From NCBI GenBank assembly GCA_051294375.1, contig CM119264.1:15338196-15402195 (forward strand): a stretch of DNA of 64,000 nt. The letters run 5' to 3'. The translations under genes were made by a program, and so were the position numbers. The notes under the pieces are model-generated. The model was not told where the DNA came from and did not search any database. It saw only the letters and a program-made list of their open reading frames with translations. This DNA is from Paraspadella gotoi (taxonomy: Eukaryota; Chaetognatha). Positions 56,701-64,000 of this stretch are shown here, piece after piece. The stretch's first letter is position 1. Each line of letters starts with the position of its first letter.

Positions 56701-58730
56701 CTTTCTAGATATATTGCATGTGATTAAACAATGTTATCAGAATAAAAATTTTATGTATTTTGTAAGTATTTCAAGTATTTTTATTCAGTGAGTAAAATAA
56801 CAACTTTTTTATTCGCTAATTTTTATCTCGGACTCTCTCTCCTCTCTCTCTCTCTCTTCTCTCTTTTGCAATTGCGACGATCCTTATGCTCATTTTCTGC
56901 TCTCTTCTCGTCTCCTCTCGTCTCTCTTTGCAATGCGACGATCCTTATGCTTTTAGGATTTTTTTAACATTGCATCATTTTTCTGCTTGCATCATTTTTT
57001 AAACTTGCATAATTTTTTTAAGTTGCAATCATTTTTTAACATTAATTAATTAATTAATTAAAACATTTATTAGTAATCATAAATTAATAATCATAAATAA
57101 TAAAGATTCAAGTAAATGTGACTTATGTTTTTTTCATTTAAACTCATTTCCACTGGCACAATTCCGTCAAACTTTATATCTAGCTTCTTCACACACTTTC
57201 CTACCCGCTCACAAAATTTCATGGGTTTTAATAAGTAAAAAGATTCAAGTAAATGTGACTCATTTTTTTTTTCATTTAAACTCATTTCCACTCGTACGTT
57301 TCGGCATCGTTTCACATTTTTCTACCCACACAAAAAATTTGAACTTCCATCCAATTATGATTAATTAGAATTTTTATTGGTTAAAATAAGTAAAAATATT
57401 TTAGTAAATGGGACTTATGTTTTTTCCATTTAAACTAATTTCCACTCACACGATTCCGTCGAAACTTTATATCCACCTTTATCACACACTTTCCTACCCA
57501 CACACAAAATTTCATTCCAATCCAACCAGCCAATCACGAGTTATTGGAGCTTTTTGCTAAGGTGGGACGGATGGACGGATTGATTGACTGTTTAAATAAT
57601 TATTGATTAATTAATTGACTAATTGATTAATTATTTAATTTATTAATACATCCTGCATATACATTTAATATAAAAAGAAAAAGAAGCATAATCAATTAGT
57701 GAAACAGGTTTTTTGTTTTTTTCCATTTAAACTCATTTCCACTCGGACGATTCCATCGAAACTTTATATACAGCTCAATCACACACTTCCCTACCCACAC
57801 ACAAAATTTCATTTTCCGGGTTCAATCCTTTGTCAATTTTTCTATCGCTCCCGGTTTCGGGTTCTTCAAAAATCGGCCGCTTCCACAATCCAGTGTTCGC
57901 TTACGCTTTCCGGATGCGTCCACATCTCTGATTAAAACTTTCTTCTCGTCACTCTTTTTATTTTTCTTTCTTTTCTTTCTATTCTATTCTTTCTTTCCTT
58001 TCTATTCTTTTTTTCCTTTCTATTCTTTTTTCCTTTCTATTCTTTTTTTCCTTTCTATTCTTTCTTTCCTTTCTATTCTTTCTTTCCTTTCTATTCTTTC
58101 TTTCTATTTATTCTTTTCTTTTTTTTCTTTTTGTTTATTAATTAATTTTCTTCTTTCAAATTTGATTTTTTTTAGTATCAAAATTTGTCGTCAATCCAGA
58201 TTTTTCTTATGCTTTAAGAATTTTTTTACATCGTTTTTTACTTAGTTTTCACGTTTATCTTTGTCTTCAGTATCTTCAGATTTTGAATGGTTTGGTACTT
58301 TAAATTGTGCCATGAATAATTCACCTGCTAAATGTAATTCTTCTTCATTTTATTCAATTCATTTTATTTTATTTTAATTTATCCATTCATTTCATTTATT
58401 TATATTTATACATTTATTTATCTTTTGTATATTAAGCCAAGTTTGTTATGTATAAAACTTAGTTTTCCTGTATCAAATATAATTTTTTGTTTGAGTATCA
58501 AAATTTGTCATGGGTCCAGAATTTTTTTAGTAAGTTGGTTTGAAAATAGTTTTACTTTATAGTATTTTAAATTTTTTAACAAATTTAGGTTCCAAAGAAA
58601 ATGTCTCGGGAACCGGAGATTGCTCCACATTGACATCGAGATTACAGTCCCCTGAAGGAAACCTGGATTATTACATCGATTGGTTCAACAGGATATCTTT
58701 TCTTACTGCGACTGAGATCTGCATGCACAG
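37528..58730 (+). CDS. RASGEF1: RASGEF1-family Ras guanine-nucleotide exchange factor, 5' part (exons 1-6)
   Basis: This encodes a cytosolic exchange factor that would load GTP on Ras/Rap-type GTPases; vertebrate RASGEF1A/B act on Ras and Rap2 (family knowledge). Six exons, 37528-37742, 37824-38309, 40852-40942, 46911-47123, 47201-47438 and 58589-58730, have GT/AG borders and fully consistent phases. They give about 461 residues. After an unrecognised N-terminal extension of about 200 residues come GSLKALIQHLVPTEVYFPEK, YVFAFLLTSRLHIPPNELL and TFPQDFRNETTMRNL (REM/RasGEF-N). These are followed by VAHQLTHLELDRI and GPEEFV (start of CDC25) and YYIDWFNRISFLTATEICM. The vertebrate proteins are about 470-480 residues in total, so this one is longer at the N terminus. 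The remaining CDC25 domain (the GNFNSLMAI region) should lie to the right of the window. I cannot say which paralogue it is. Confidence 0.93.
37824..38309 (+). CDS. RASGEF1: RASGEF1-like exon 2
   Basis: The exon begins after TTTTTAAAG and spans 486 bp. It encodes a Ser/Thr/Asn-rich segment and then ALLYQDGILLSGSLKALIQH and LVPTEVYFPEKT. The final 30 residues are a clear match to the start of the conserved RASGEF1 N-terminal block (SGSLEALIQHLVP in vertebrates). The donor is AAAAC|GTAAAA. An 8-bp-TSD MITE starts 21 bp downstream of this exon end. Confidence 0.92.
38331..39405 (+). mobile_element. Family T MITE, complete, with telomere-like array
   Basis: Roughly 45-bp terminal inverted repeats (GGCATTCCTGGAGATCAATG... 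and its relative ending CAACTCCGGGATCGCC) are flanked by the exact 8-bp duplication CATTTTAA (38323-38330 and 39406-39413). The array at 38641-38850 has about a dozen 17-bp units GTTAGGGTTAGGGGTAA. It lies in intron 2 of the RASGEF1-like gene, starting 21 bp after exon 2. Confidence 0.9.
38641..38850 (+). repeat. Telomere-like minisatellite (G-rich strand)
   Basis: 17-bp units GTTAGGGTTAGGGGTAA, highly homogeneous in the middle, inside the family T MITE. Confidence 0.95.
39963..40819 (+). mobile_element. Family B element
   Basis: It starts ATCGTCGCAATCGCTTAGCG and ends GCGATTTTGACGATCC + TTATGCTTTTGAG. The end lies 32 bp before exon 3 of the RASGEF1-like gene. Internally it has CTTTCTATTCTTTCTTTC words and a CTGCTGCTGC run. 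Confidence 0.7.
40852..40942 (+). CDS. RASGEF1: RASGEF1-like exon 3
   Basis: The acceptor is TTCCTTCTAG. The exon encodes YVFAFLLTSRLHIPPNELLE and KVASICANQQ, matching the family's (F)TFLLSSRLF-P-ELL-KV block. The donor is CAGCAG|GTACAA in phase 0. A family B repeat ends only about 32 bp before the exon start, and a short GC-richer repeat begins about 45 bp after its end. Confidence 0.93.
40985..41140 (-). repeat. SINE-like GC-richer fragment
   Basis: On the minus strand it ends in a word similar to that at 1016-1040 (GGGGTATTTCACTG against GGGGTATGAAATAC) and contains GGGTTGGGAGCC. It is probably a relative of 799-1043. Confidence 0.4.
41807..42421 (+). mobile_element. hAT-like MITE family 1, copy c
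   Basis: Exact 8-bp duplication CTGATCAG (41799-41806 and 42422-42429), ends TAGAGTGATGTGAAA and TTTCACTTCACCCTA. The paralogous empty site at about 40626-40633 has CTGATCAG once, in the same flanking context. Confidence 0.95.
42437..42650 (+). repeat. 18-bp tandem repeat
   Basis: About a dozen copies of CCTTTCTATTCTTTCTTT inside the family B element. Shorter versions are at 40650-40680 and 57985-58105. The frame FLSILSFLSIL is a by-product, not a gene. Confidence 0.93.
42990..43195 (+). mobile_element. Truncated hAT-like MITE family 1
   Basis: It begins TTAGAGTGATGTGAATATG and follows the family to AGAAAGTATAATTCTTTTTT, then stops. 43200-43960 contains nothing recognised. Confidence 0.72.
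43969..45361. mobile_element. hAT-like MITE family 2, copy 2
   Basis: Exact 8-bp duplication CCAAGTAT (43961-43968 and 45362-45369). It is nearly collinear with 11581-12977 over 1.39 kb with few differences, which suggests recent activity. The 3' subterminal word CGAGATTCTCG is self-complementary. Confidence 0.88.
45400..46800. repeat. Dispersed segment shared with 53310-53480, interrupted by the TTAA MITE
   Basis: AGATGCCCCATAATTATGGC, CATCGTTCTATCATTTTTGG and CTCGGCCGAAGCTAAAAATT occur in both. The 53310 copy is uninterrupted at TTTAAGTGGAACC, here split by 45572-46449. Open frames in it are not recognised as genes. Confidence 0.75.
45572..46449. mobile_element. TTAA-inserted MITE (piggyBac-like), copy 2
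   Basis: Ends GGGGACCAAGTGAACGGGG and TTTATCACTGGGTCCCC are flanked by TTAA (45568-45571 and 46450-46453). The paralogous empty site at 53463-53466 has TTAA once. Confidence 0.9.
46803..46860 (-). mobile_element. Family A terminal fragment before exon 4
   Basis: AACAAGTTTGAGCAAACAAT and GTCGGATCTGCCTACGATA only. It is one of two solo ends (with 47456-47512) flanking the exon 4-5 pair of the RASGEF1-like gene. Confidence 0.6.
46911..47123 (+). CDS. RASGEF1: RASGEF1-like exon 4 (REM region)
   Basis: The exon begins after CCAAAACAG. It encodes KFYLPKELNASDFEVEVIAK, then VYIVKLLNQWTTTFPQDFRN and ETTMRNLMAF. The W(T)-TFP-DFR(D)E--MR-L pattern is the family's Ras exchanger motif. It has 71 codons, phase 0 at both ends. 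A partial family A repeat end lies at 46803-46860, immediately upstream. Confidence 0.92.
47201..47438 (+). CDS. RASGEF1: RASGEF1-like exon 5 (start of CDC25 domain)
   Basis: I chose the acceptor TTCAGAG|CTT because it is the one that keeps phase 0 with exon 4 and leaves the frame open for 79 codons. The exon reads LSQIRANLLARLSIWD ... KEVAHQLTHLELDRI, KSIGPEEFVTTLAK. QLTH-ELDR-----GPEEFV is the conserved start of the RasGEF domain in this family. The resulting intron 47124-47200 is only 77 bp. The 5' border has a weak pyrimidine tract, so it could be a few bases different. The donor is AAAG|GTGAGC. Confidence 0.85.
47456..47512 (-). mobile_element. Family A terminal fragment after exon 5
   Basis: ACAAGTTTGAGCAAACAATG with GTCGGATCTGCCCACGAT, starting 17 bp after the exon 5 donor. 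No matching palindromic end is nearby. Confidence 0.6.
47517..47810. repeat. Left arm of a 280-bp inverted repeat pair
   Basis: CGGTTCTTTTTAGGAGGAAA, TTGCAGTTGAAGTTGGTAAG and TCAAACATCTATATGTCAAA occur in complement at 51690-51970. The arms enclose about 3.9 kb, including the hammerhead-like motif and the giant palindrome. Confidence 0.75.
47849..47898 (-). ncRNA. Hammerhead-ribozyme-like motif (Penelope-element type)
   Basis: On the minus strand: CTGATGA (47892-47886), one A, a GACTC/GAGTC stem II with a GAACCCAAA loop, then GAAAC (47865-47861), AT and GTC. A short stem III (AC/GU) and a 3-bp start of stem I (ATG/CAT) can be drawn. The core bases are intact except for one extra unpaired A before stem II. 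Such motifs occur in the terminal repeats of Penelope-like retroelements (established). No Penelope coding region is visible. Confidence 0.5.
48240..48610. other. GC-richer block, unrecognised
   Basis: This block (TGAGCTGGCCCCCCCTGGCA, CCTGACCGTGAGGCGGGCGG) contrasts with the AT-rich surroundings. Frames of 60-80 codons are present on both strands but match nothing I know. It may be a SINE or retroelement tail. Confidence 0.35.
48974..51308. repeat. 2.3-kb palindrome of telomere-like satellite
   Basis: Outer ends GGTTCTAGTTGGTTGGCGAC and its complement. Then come GCGAT-rich palindromic words (GGCGATATCGCC), arrays of 100-140-bp units ending in CAACCCTAACCCTAACC, and a spacer at about 50119-50173. 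The left arm is C-rich and the right arm G-rich (GGTTAGGGTTAGGGTTGAGG). The arms are about 1.1 kb each. It sits in intron 5 of the RASGEF1-like gene. Confidence 0.9.
51690..51970. repeat. Right arm of the 280-bp inverted repeat pair
   Basis: Complement of 47517-47810, with a few indels. It ends AAAAAGAACCGTCCTA. Confidence 0.75.
52349..52921. mobile_element. hAT-like MITE family 3, copy 2
   Basis: Exact 8-bp duplication CTCTCAAG (52341-52348 and 52922-52929) with ends TAAGGCGTAGTGAAA and TTTTACTACGCCTTA. Confidence 0.92.
54516..55240 (+). repeat. Right copy of the segment at 1-790
   Basis: Collinear with the window start but without the GC-rich insertion. It is followed by family A end words (CAGATCCGGCATTGTTTGC at about 55714). 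Confidence 0.75.
56128..57830. mobile_element. Composite of family A and B fragments
   Basis: It starts AACAAGTTTGAGCAAACAAT. It contains two or three family B end words (AATTGCGACGATCCTTATGC at 56868-56890 and 56930-56955) with CT microsatellites, then family A blocks (AAACTCATTTCCACTC) to 57830. No gene. Confidence 0.55.
58589..58730 (+). CDS. RASGEF1: RASGEF1-like exon 6
   Basis: The acceptor is AACAAATTTAG. The exon encodes GSKENVSGTGDCSTLTSRLQ, SPEGNLDYYIDWFNRISFL and TATEICMH. NL--Y--WFNR-S-L-ATEICM is diagnostic for RASGEF1 proteins. The donor is CACAG|GTTGGC in phase 2. The intron before it is about 11.1 kb. No following exon was recognised up to 64000. Confidence 0.93.
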
Positions 58731-58891
58731 GTTGGCTTACGTTAATTTATAGTTTGCTGCAGAAAAATCTTAGTCAATTTAAAACTTACTTAATATAGCC
58801 CATATTAGTAACTCCCTCGCATCTTTCCTCTAAATAATTCAAAAAAAAATTAATAGCTTTTTGTTTAACATAAATTAGATTCCTCCACAGA

Positions 58892-60125
58892 TTTTTAGTC
58901 TGCTTATCAGCAGATTCCGACTCTATAATTCACTTTGTCGTTCCCACCCTAAATCTTGTTGAAAAATATTTTTTATCATATCAAAACATTAAATTTTGTG
59001 TGTGGGTTGGAAAGTGTGTGATTGAGCTGGATATAGTTTTGATGGAATCGTACGAATGGAAATGAGTTTAAATGGTAAAAACAAATCATATTTACTTATA
59101 TTTACTCATAATAATTATATTTTTTAAAAGTTGGATAAAAAAATTTTTTAAAAATTTTGTGTGTTTAGAAAATTAGTGATTAAGCTGGATATTAATTTTT
59201 GATGGAATCGTAGGAGTGGAAGTTTAAAATAGAAACCAAAAAACACATTTTTGGAATTTTAGTCGGATTTGCTTATCAGCAGATCCGACTCTTTTATTCA
59301 CTTTGTAGGTCCTCCCCTCAATCTTGTCGGGCATTCACATATCATGTCAGAACATCGAACTATGATAAATTATGCAAAAAAACCGATGTCCGTCTGTCCG
59401 CCCGTCCCTCCTTAGCAAAAAACTCCAATTGTTCGTGATTGGATGGATGGATCAGAATTAAATTTCGTGTGTGCGTAGAGAAGTGTGTGATTGAGCTGGA
59501 TATGAAGTTTCGATGGAATCGTGCGAGTGGAAATTAGTTTAAATGAAAAAAAATTTTCACTATTTGAACGCCAATTACTCATGAGTGGATGGGAATATTG
59601 ACTTAAAATTTTGTATGTGGGTAGGAAAGTGTGGATGGATAAGGCAGAGGGCTTCAAATGTTAATCCCCATAAAAAATAGTGGCGGGGATTCCCCAAAAC
59701 AGAGGAAAAGAAGACAGTTTTCATGAACAGAAAGAGGGCGCAGTTGAAACTGTCCCCTTATAGCCAGTTCAAACTGCGCCTTTTTGGATGGCAGAATACT
59801 TGAAAATGTGTGATTAAGCAAGAAAATTAAGTTTCGATGGAATCGTCTAAGTGGAAATGAGTTTAAATGGAAAAACAAAAAACCTGTTTCACTATTTTAT
59901 TAAGCTTCTTTTTTTTATATTAAGTGTAAATGCAAGATGTATTAATTAATCAAATAATTAATCAGTTAATTAATTAATTAATCGGTCAATTTATTTAGTT
60001 CATCTATTATTAAATATTCAATCAATCAATTTATTTAGTTCATCTATTATTAAATATTCAATCAATCAATTTATTTAGTTATCTATTAATTAATTATTCA
60101 ATCAATGAATTTATTTATAAATTAG
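58892..60125 (+). mobile_element. Family A fragments in tandem
   Basis: Two palindromic starts (58896 and 59266; CTGCTTATCAGCAGAT), then repeated AAATTTTGTGTGTGG / GATGGAATCGT blocks. It ends in a 41-bp tandem (AATCAATCAATTTATTTAGT..., three copies, 60000-60110). Confidence 0.6.
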
Positions 60126-60889
60126 GCAGTGATTTCTATCGAGGAATTTAGCAAAAAAACCACTGTTTTCAATATTGTTAGAATATTACCAACAAAAATG
60201 ATTAAATTTTAACTCTAAGACAAAGTTGGCTAGACTAATTGAAATCATCTGCCGCATTTTCTAATCAAGAATCAATATCATTTTTGCTACTTTTAATAAA
60301 AAAAATCATGTCCATTTTTGTCCATTTTGACTATTGTCTTGAGATTTGAATGCCAAGATCATTGAAGAAAAATTTTTTACTCCGGCTTTCGGGACCTTAT
60401 CTTCTTTACCTCTGAGTTGGTTCATTTGCCGTTAGTCATTATTGTTTGCCTATGAATTAATTTTTAAATTGACTAGTCAAAAACTTATGTTTTTACATTT
60501 TATTACAATTTCTTAAACCAAAATACTTCAAAATGTTGACAATTCTAATAAAATATTCCCTATTGCTGGTGCTACTAGTACCTAAAAAATTAGGGCAAAA
60601 TATTTAATACTTAAGCTGCAAAAAAAATTTTTAAGCCTACTTTTAAGTTGTGAGGTGCGTTTTATTTGAACTAAAACTTGGTATTTGACTTATTTTATAA
60701 TTTTAATAGATGAGAAACATACTAAAATTGACGAATTAAAAAAAACCGCCTTCTTTTATTGAAAGTGGAAGCGTCAGCAAAATAATTTCTCCTAATCGAC
60801 AGGTTTTTGCGGAAAAAATTTCCGCAAAAATCTGTCGATTTTTTCAATCTGCTTGGCAACCAAACTTCCGCTAAAATCATACACTACCC

Positions 60890-61890
60890 TAGACGAGAAT
60901 CTCGCTTTAAAAAAAATTCAACATTTTTCTAATAGAGAATTCCGTTCAAATCTGACTATCCAAATTGCAAACGCGTTTGCCAGAAATTCGGTTTAAAAAC
61001 ACTTGTTAAAACGCTCGATTCCGAGAGCGTTACATCTGAAGAGCTTGTCCTATTCGTTTTATGGCATTTGATAAAGGATTTAATATCAAAAAGCCAGGGG
61101 AAATGCACTACTTCATTCCGCGGAGAATTTTCAAACCTCATTTTTACTATAGAAATGAAAGGGAAAGTTTACAAAAACTTAAAAATTGCAAACGGGATTG
61201 CTATTATGTTCCTGTTACATGAGCGGACTTCGAATTTCGCGATTTTGATAGCTTTGTTCTGAAGAGCTTGGTCCTATTTTTTTTTTTTTCATTTTATAAT
61301 GATTTTGACCATAAAATGATCAGGTTTAAATGAAATAGTCCGGTTTGAATCGCGAAATTTTATTTAAAAAGAAATTAAAAGAAAGGTTGAGAAAAAAACT
61401 GATTTTTCCTAATACTCTTTTGAAGGAATAAAGATAAAGGGATGGCAATAGTACCAAAATGAAGCCATAATCATAGGGCACATACAAGATACAATTTTAG
61501 AATTACTTAGTTTGACACTCACCCTGTAGGAGGTTTCAGCATAAGTCAAAATTATAATGAATTTTAAAAACTAATGACACCCCATCAGAATAAATGAAAT
61601 TTATTCTTTTTATGATTCTGAAAAGAAAAAGGCTAAAAATTTTTTGGATAAAGAAAATTGAAATTTTTGTCACTTAAATATTTGCTTGTCTGATTTAACA
61701 AGGCATGCTTACAAAATTCTACAAAATATTATTCACCCATCACAGCCTAAGTATTTATCTTTCTATTCCACCAGCAAAAGTAAACATTATCTTATTGAAG
61801 AGAACAGGGATGTTTACTGAAAGGAGCCGAAAGCCATTCAACTTCTCACTTGATGTTATTTTTTAATAATAAAATAAGCAAATTTTTTTA
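60890..61890 (-). mobile_element. hAT-like MITE family 2, copy 3, inverted and truncated
   Basis: It starts TAGACGAGAATCTCGCTTTA and follows the family in reverse to about 61890, where family G begins. It lacks the AGGAAGCC end and is more diverged than copies 1 and 2. Confidence 0.8.
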
Positions 61891-61892
61891 TT

Positions 61893-62300
61893 ATGAAAGA
61901 ACCCCCCTCCCGACGCTAGCGGAGAGGGAGAGACGTCGGGAGAGAAACTGGACTAAAGACCGGGACGCGCTGGCGCCGTAAAGTTTATAAATTTCTTATC
62001 CACTTGAGTCTTGATATTTAATGGTACCTTAATAAATAATAATCAAAGCATATAGATATTCATACAATAATCAATGAAATACTAACTAATTAATCAAAGA
62101 AGCAATAGTAAATAAAAAATAAATCCACAAGAATCCACTAAGCGTCCATTAAGGTCACAAATGTTTATTATTTTAGAGAAGAGTCCCGTTTCAGAGGCAA
62201 ATCTGGAATGACCGCAAAAAGAGAGAAAGAGACGAATGTCGATATCTCCTATATTAAAAGAGCATCTGAGTTAGGTCGTCTGGACTTTACAGCTCCTCCC
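61893..62300 (+). repeat. Family G dispersed repeat, copy 2
   Basis: ACGCTAGCGGAGAGGGAG, GCTGGCGCCGTAAAGT, then AGAGAAGAGTCCCGTTTCAG and TCGTCTGGACTTTACA. The sequence after 62300 (to 63060) is not shared and shows no recognised gene. Confidence 0.7.
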
Positions 62301-63069
62301 TTATCCACCAAGATCCTGTCCTCAGGATACGCTCCGGACTCTGCTGAACCTTCCATGAAACTCTCATCTGGATCTTTCATTCACTGATCGGATTCATCTT
62401 GTAGAAATGCTCTGTGCCACGCGGGACTTAAAATATTTATGTATATTATTCTGTTAAATTGATGGCTAGGATAACATATAGGACTCTCACAAAATCCGCT
62501 CTTGTCCGCGCAAACCCTGAATGTATCAAAAATCTTGGAGAAAGATATTATTCAAACAGCCATCCCAGGAATGGGCGCTGGCTTCCAACGTGTTTAATAA
62601 AACATCCAAAAGTACATTTAGCATCGAAATGAAAAAGTAGGATCTCCGGAGAAAGAAAATAGTAAATTCAATACACTTTGAGTCACCATAGACATTGTGA
62701 ATTTGTAACAGATCTGATATCTTTTTATCGCTTTTGTTTAATTATTTTAATTACGCTAGAATTCATTTTTCCAACTGCATGAGGCCATGAGGCAATCGTC
62801 GAGGGCATATACTGTGCCGTTACAGCACGGACTCTCACCATGACAGTGAGGTGAATACGGACCTCTTCGACCCCCTTGCTGGCCTTTTTTTTTTCTATGG
62901 ATCTGTGGTTTCATGAGCATGAATTTGTAAACATTCAAGAATTAAAAAACGATAAGAATAACTTGTGATATTTTTGTCTAATTTTTGTTTGGTTTTTTCT
63001 TTTGTTGTTTATTTTGAGTGCACTCTTTGTTTACAATAAAATTATATTACCTAGGAGTAGGTAAGGAAT

Positions 63070-63094
63070 NNNNNNNNNNNNNNNNNNNNNNNNN
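63070..63094. other. Assembly gap (25 N)
   Basis: Short run of unresolved bases. The flanks show no recognised feature. Confidence 1.
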
Positions 63095-63611
63095 GAATCA
63101 TCTTTTCTCTAACTTTTAAAATAAACTTCCAAGACATCCAAATGGTTGTAAAAACAGATTTAACATCTAAGTTTTTTATCTAGTTTTTCCGCGAATTCCG
63201 GTTTGAGAAAATGAAAATTATCTTTTCGATAGAACTTGAAATAAAAGTGCCAATTCGGGCGAACTTCCCACTTGAATTCGTTCATTAGGAGCTACTCTTA
63301 GCTTGTGAGTGGCAAGAAACGGCATTAACTGGTCTGGGGTGAGCAGGGCACGACAACAGAAGATGGGCCCTTCCCTCTGCTGCTCTTGGGTTGCCTCTCC
63401 GATGTTTGTAAGGAAGTGGAGGAAAGACGGTAGAAGGCATTAGAGAAATTAGTGCGCTATCCCCGCGTGACATCGCTCTTTTACCTAAAATCCGCAGATC
63501 CCGACGATTCCAGTGTCGAGTTTTTCTGACTTTTAAAAGTTTCTTTCCCGCGTGATTTCCGAATTCTTCCGCGCCGTTTGAAGACGTGTTCCAGGCCGTA
63601 GATGCACCAGA

Positions 63612-64000
63612 TGAAAGAACCCCCCTCCTCGACCTAGCGGAGAGGGAGAAGACGTCGGAGAGAAAACTGGACTGAAACCGGGACCGCTGGCGCCGTAAAG
63701 TTTATAATAAGTTTCTTATCCACTTGGAGTCTTGATATTTAATGGTACCTTAATAAATAATCAAAGCATATAGATATCATACAGACAATAAATCAATGAA
63801 TACTAACTAATAATAAAAGAAGCAATAGTAAATAAACAAATCCACAAAGAATCCACTAAGCCGTCCACAAATGTTTATTATTTTAGAGAAGAGTCCCGTT
63901 TCAGAGCAAATCTGGAATGACCGCAAAAGAGAGAAAGAGACGAAGTCGATATCTCCTTATATAAAAGAGGCATCTGAGTTGAGATCGTCTGGACTTTACA
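63612..64000 (+). repeat. Family G dispersed repeat, copy 3
   Basis: CGACCTAGCGGAGAGGGAG to TCGTCTGGACTTTACA, running off the window. It is collinear with 61893-62300. Confidence 0.75.

Overview
The window looks like a metazoan nuclear genome: AT-rich, intron-rich and dominated by non-autonomous transposons. Two animal-type multi-exon genes can be reconstructed exon by exon with matching splice phases, and the telomere-like motif scattered through the repeats is TTAGGG, the usual animal telomere repeat. Non-LTR retrotransposon remnants with a restriction-enzyme-like endonuclease are of a kind I associate with sponges, cnidarians and molluscs, but I cannot name the species. There are three runs of N (18984-19208, 22622-22965, 63070-63094), so this is a draft assembly.

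Gene 1 (minus strand, 3588-17873) is the 5' part of an IGHMBP2/SMUBP-2-type superfamily 1 helicase. Seven exons give about 349 residues, from the N terminus through the Walker A motif and motif Ia. The rest lies to the left of the window. Its introns hold nested transposons, a 578-bp foldback and a tRNA-derived SINE.

Gene 2 (plus strand, 37528-58730) is the 5' part of a RASGEF1-family Ras guanine-nucleotide exchange factor. Six exons give about 461 residues: a long unrecognised N-terminal extension, the REM/RasGEF-N region and the start of the CDC25 domain. The rest lies to the right. Its 11-kb intron 5 holds a 2.3-kb palindrome full of TTAGGG-like repeats.

Between the genes (about 17.9-37.5 kb) are decayed non-LTR retrotransposons (23.5-27.4 kb and 30.2-30.5 kb), a palindromic pair of telomere-motif MITEs (18.8-21.1 kb), hAT-like MITEs and a large inverted repeat (27.6-31.6 kb).

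Most of the rest is built from a few families. Two (A and B) have one palindromic end, a matching half-site at the other end and internal minisatellites, and sit in T-runs; this resembles Helentron-associated (HINE/DINE-1-like) elements. At least four MITE families have 8-bp target duplications typical of hAT elements, and one inserts at TTAA. Several foldback elements carry telomere-like repeats between their arms. There are also two hammerhead-ribozyme-like sequences of Penelope-element type. I saw no intact transposase, bacterial gene, CRISPR array or rRNA gene. The most interesting signal is the recurring pairing of inverted repeats with TTAGGG-like arrays, together with the sequence-level proof of insertion events from empty and filled sites inside the same window.
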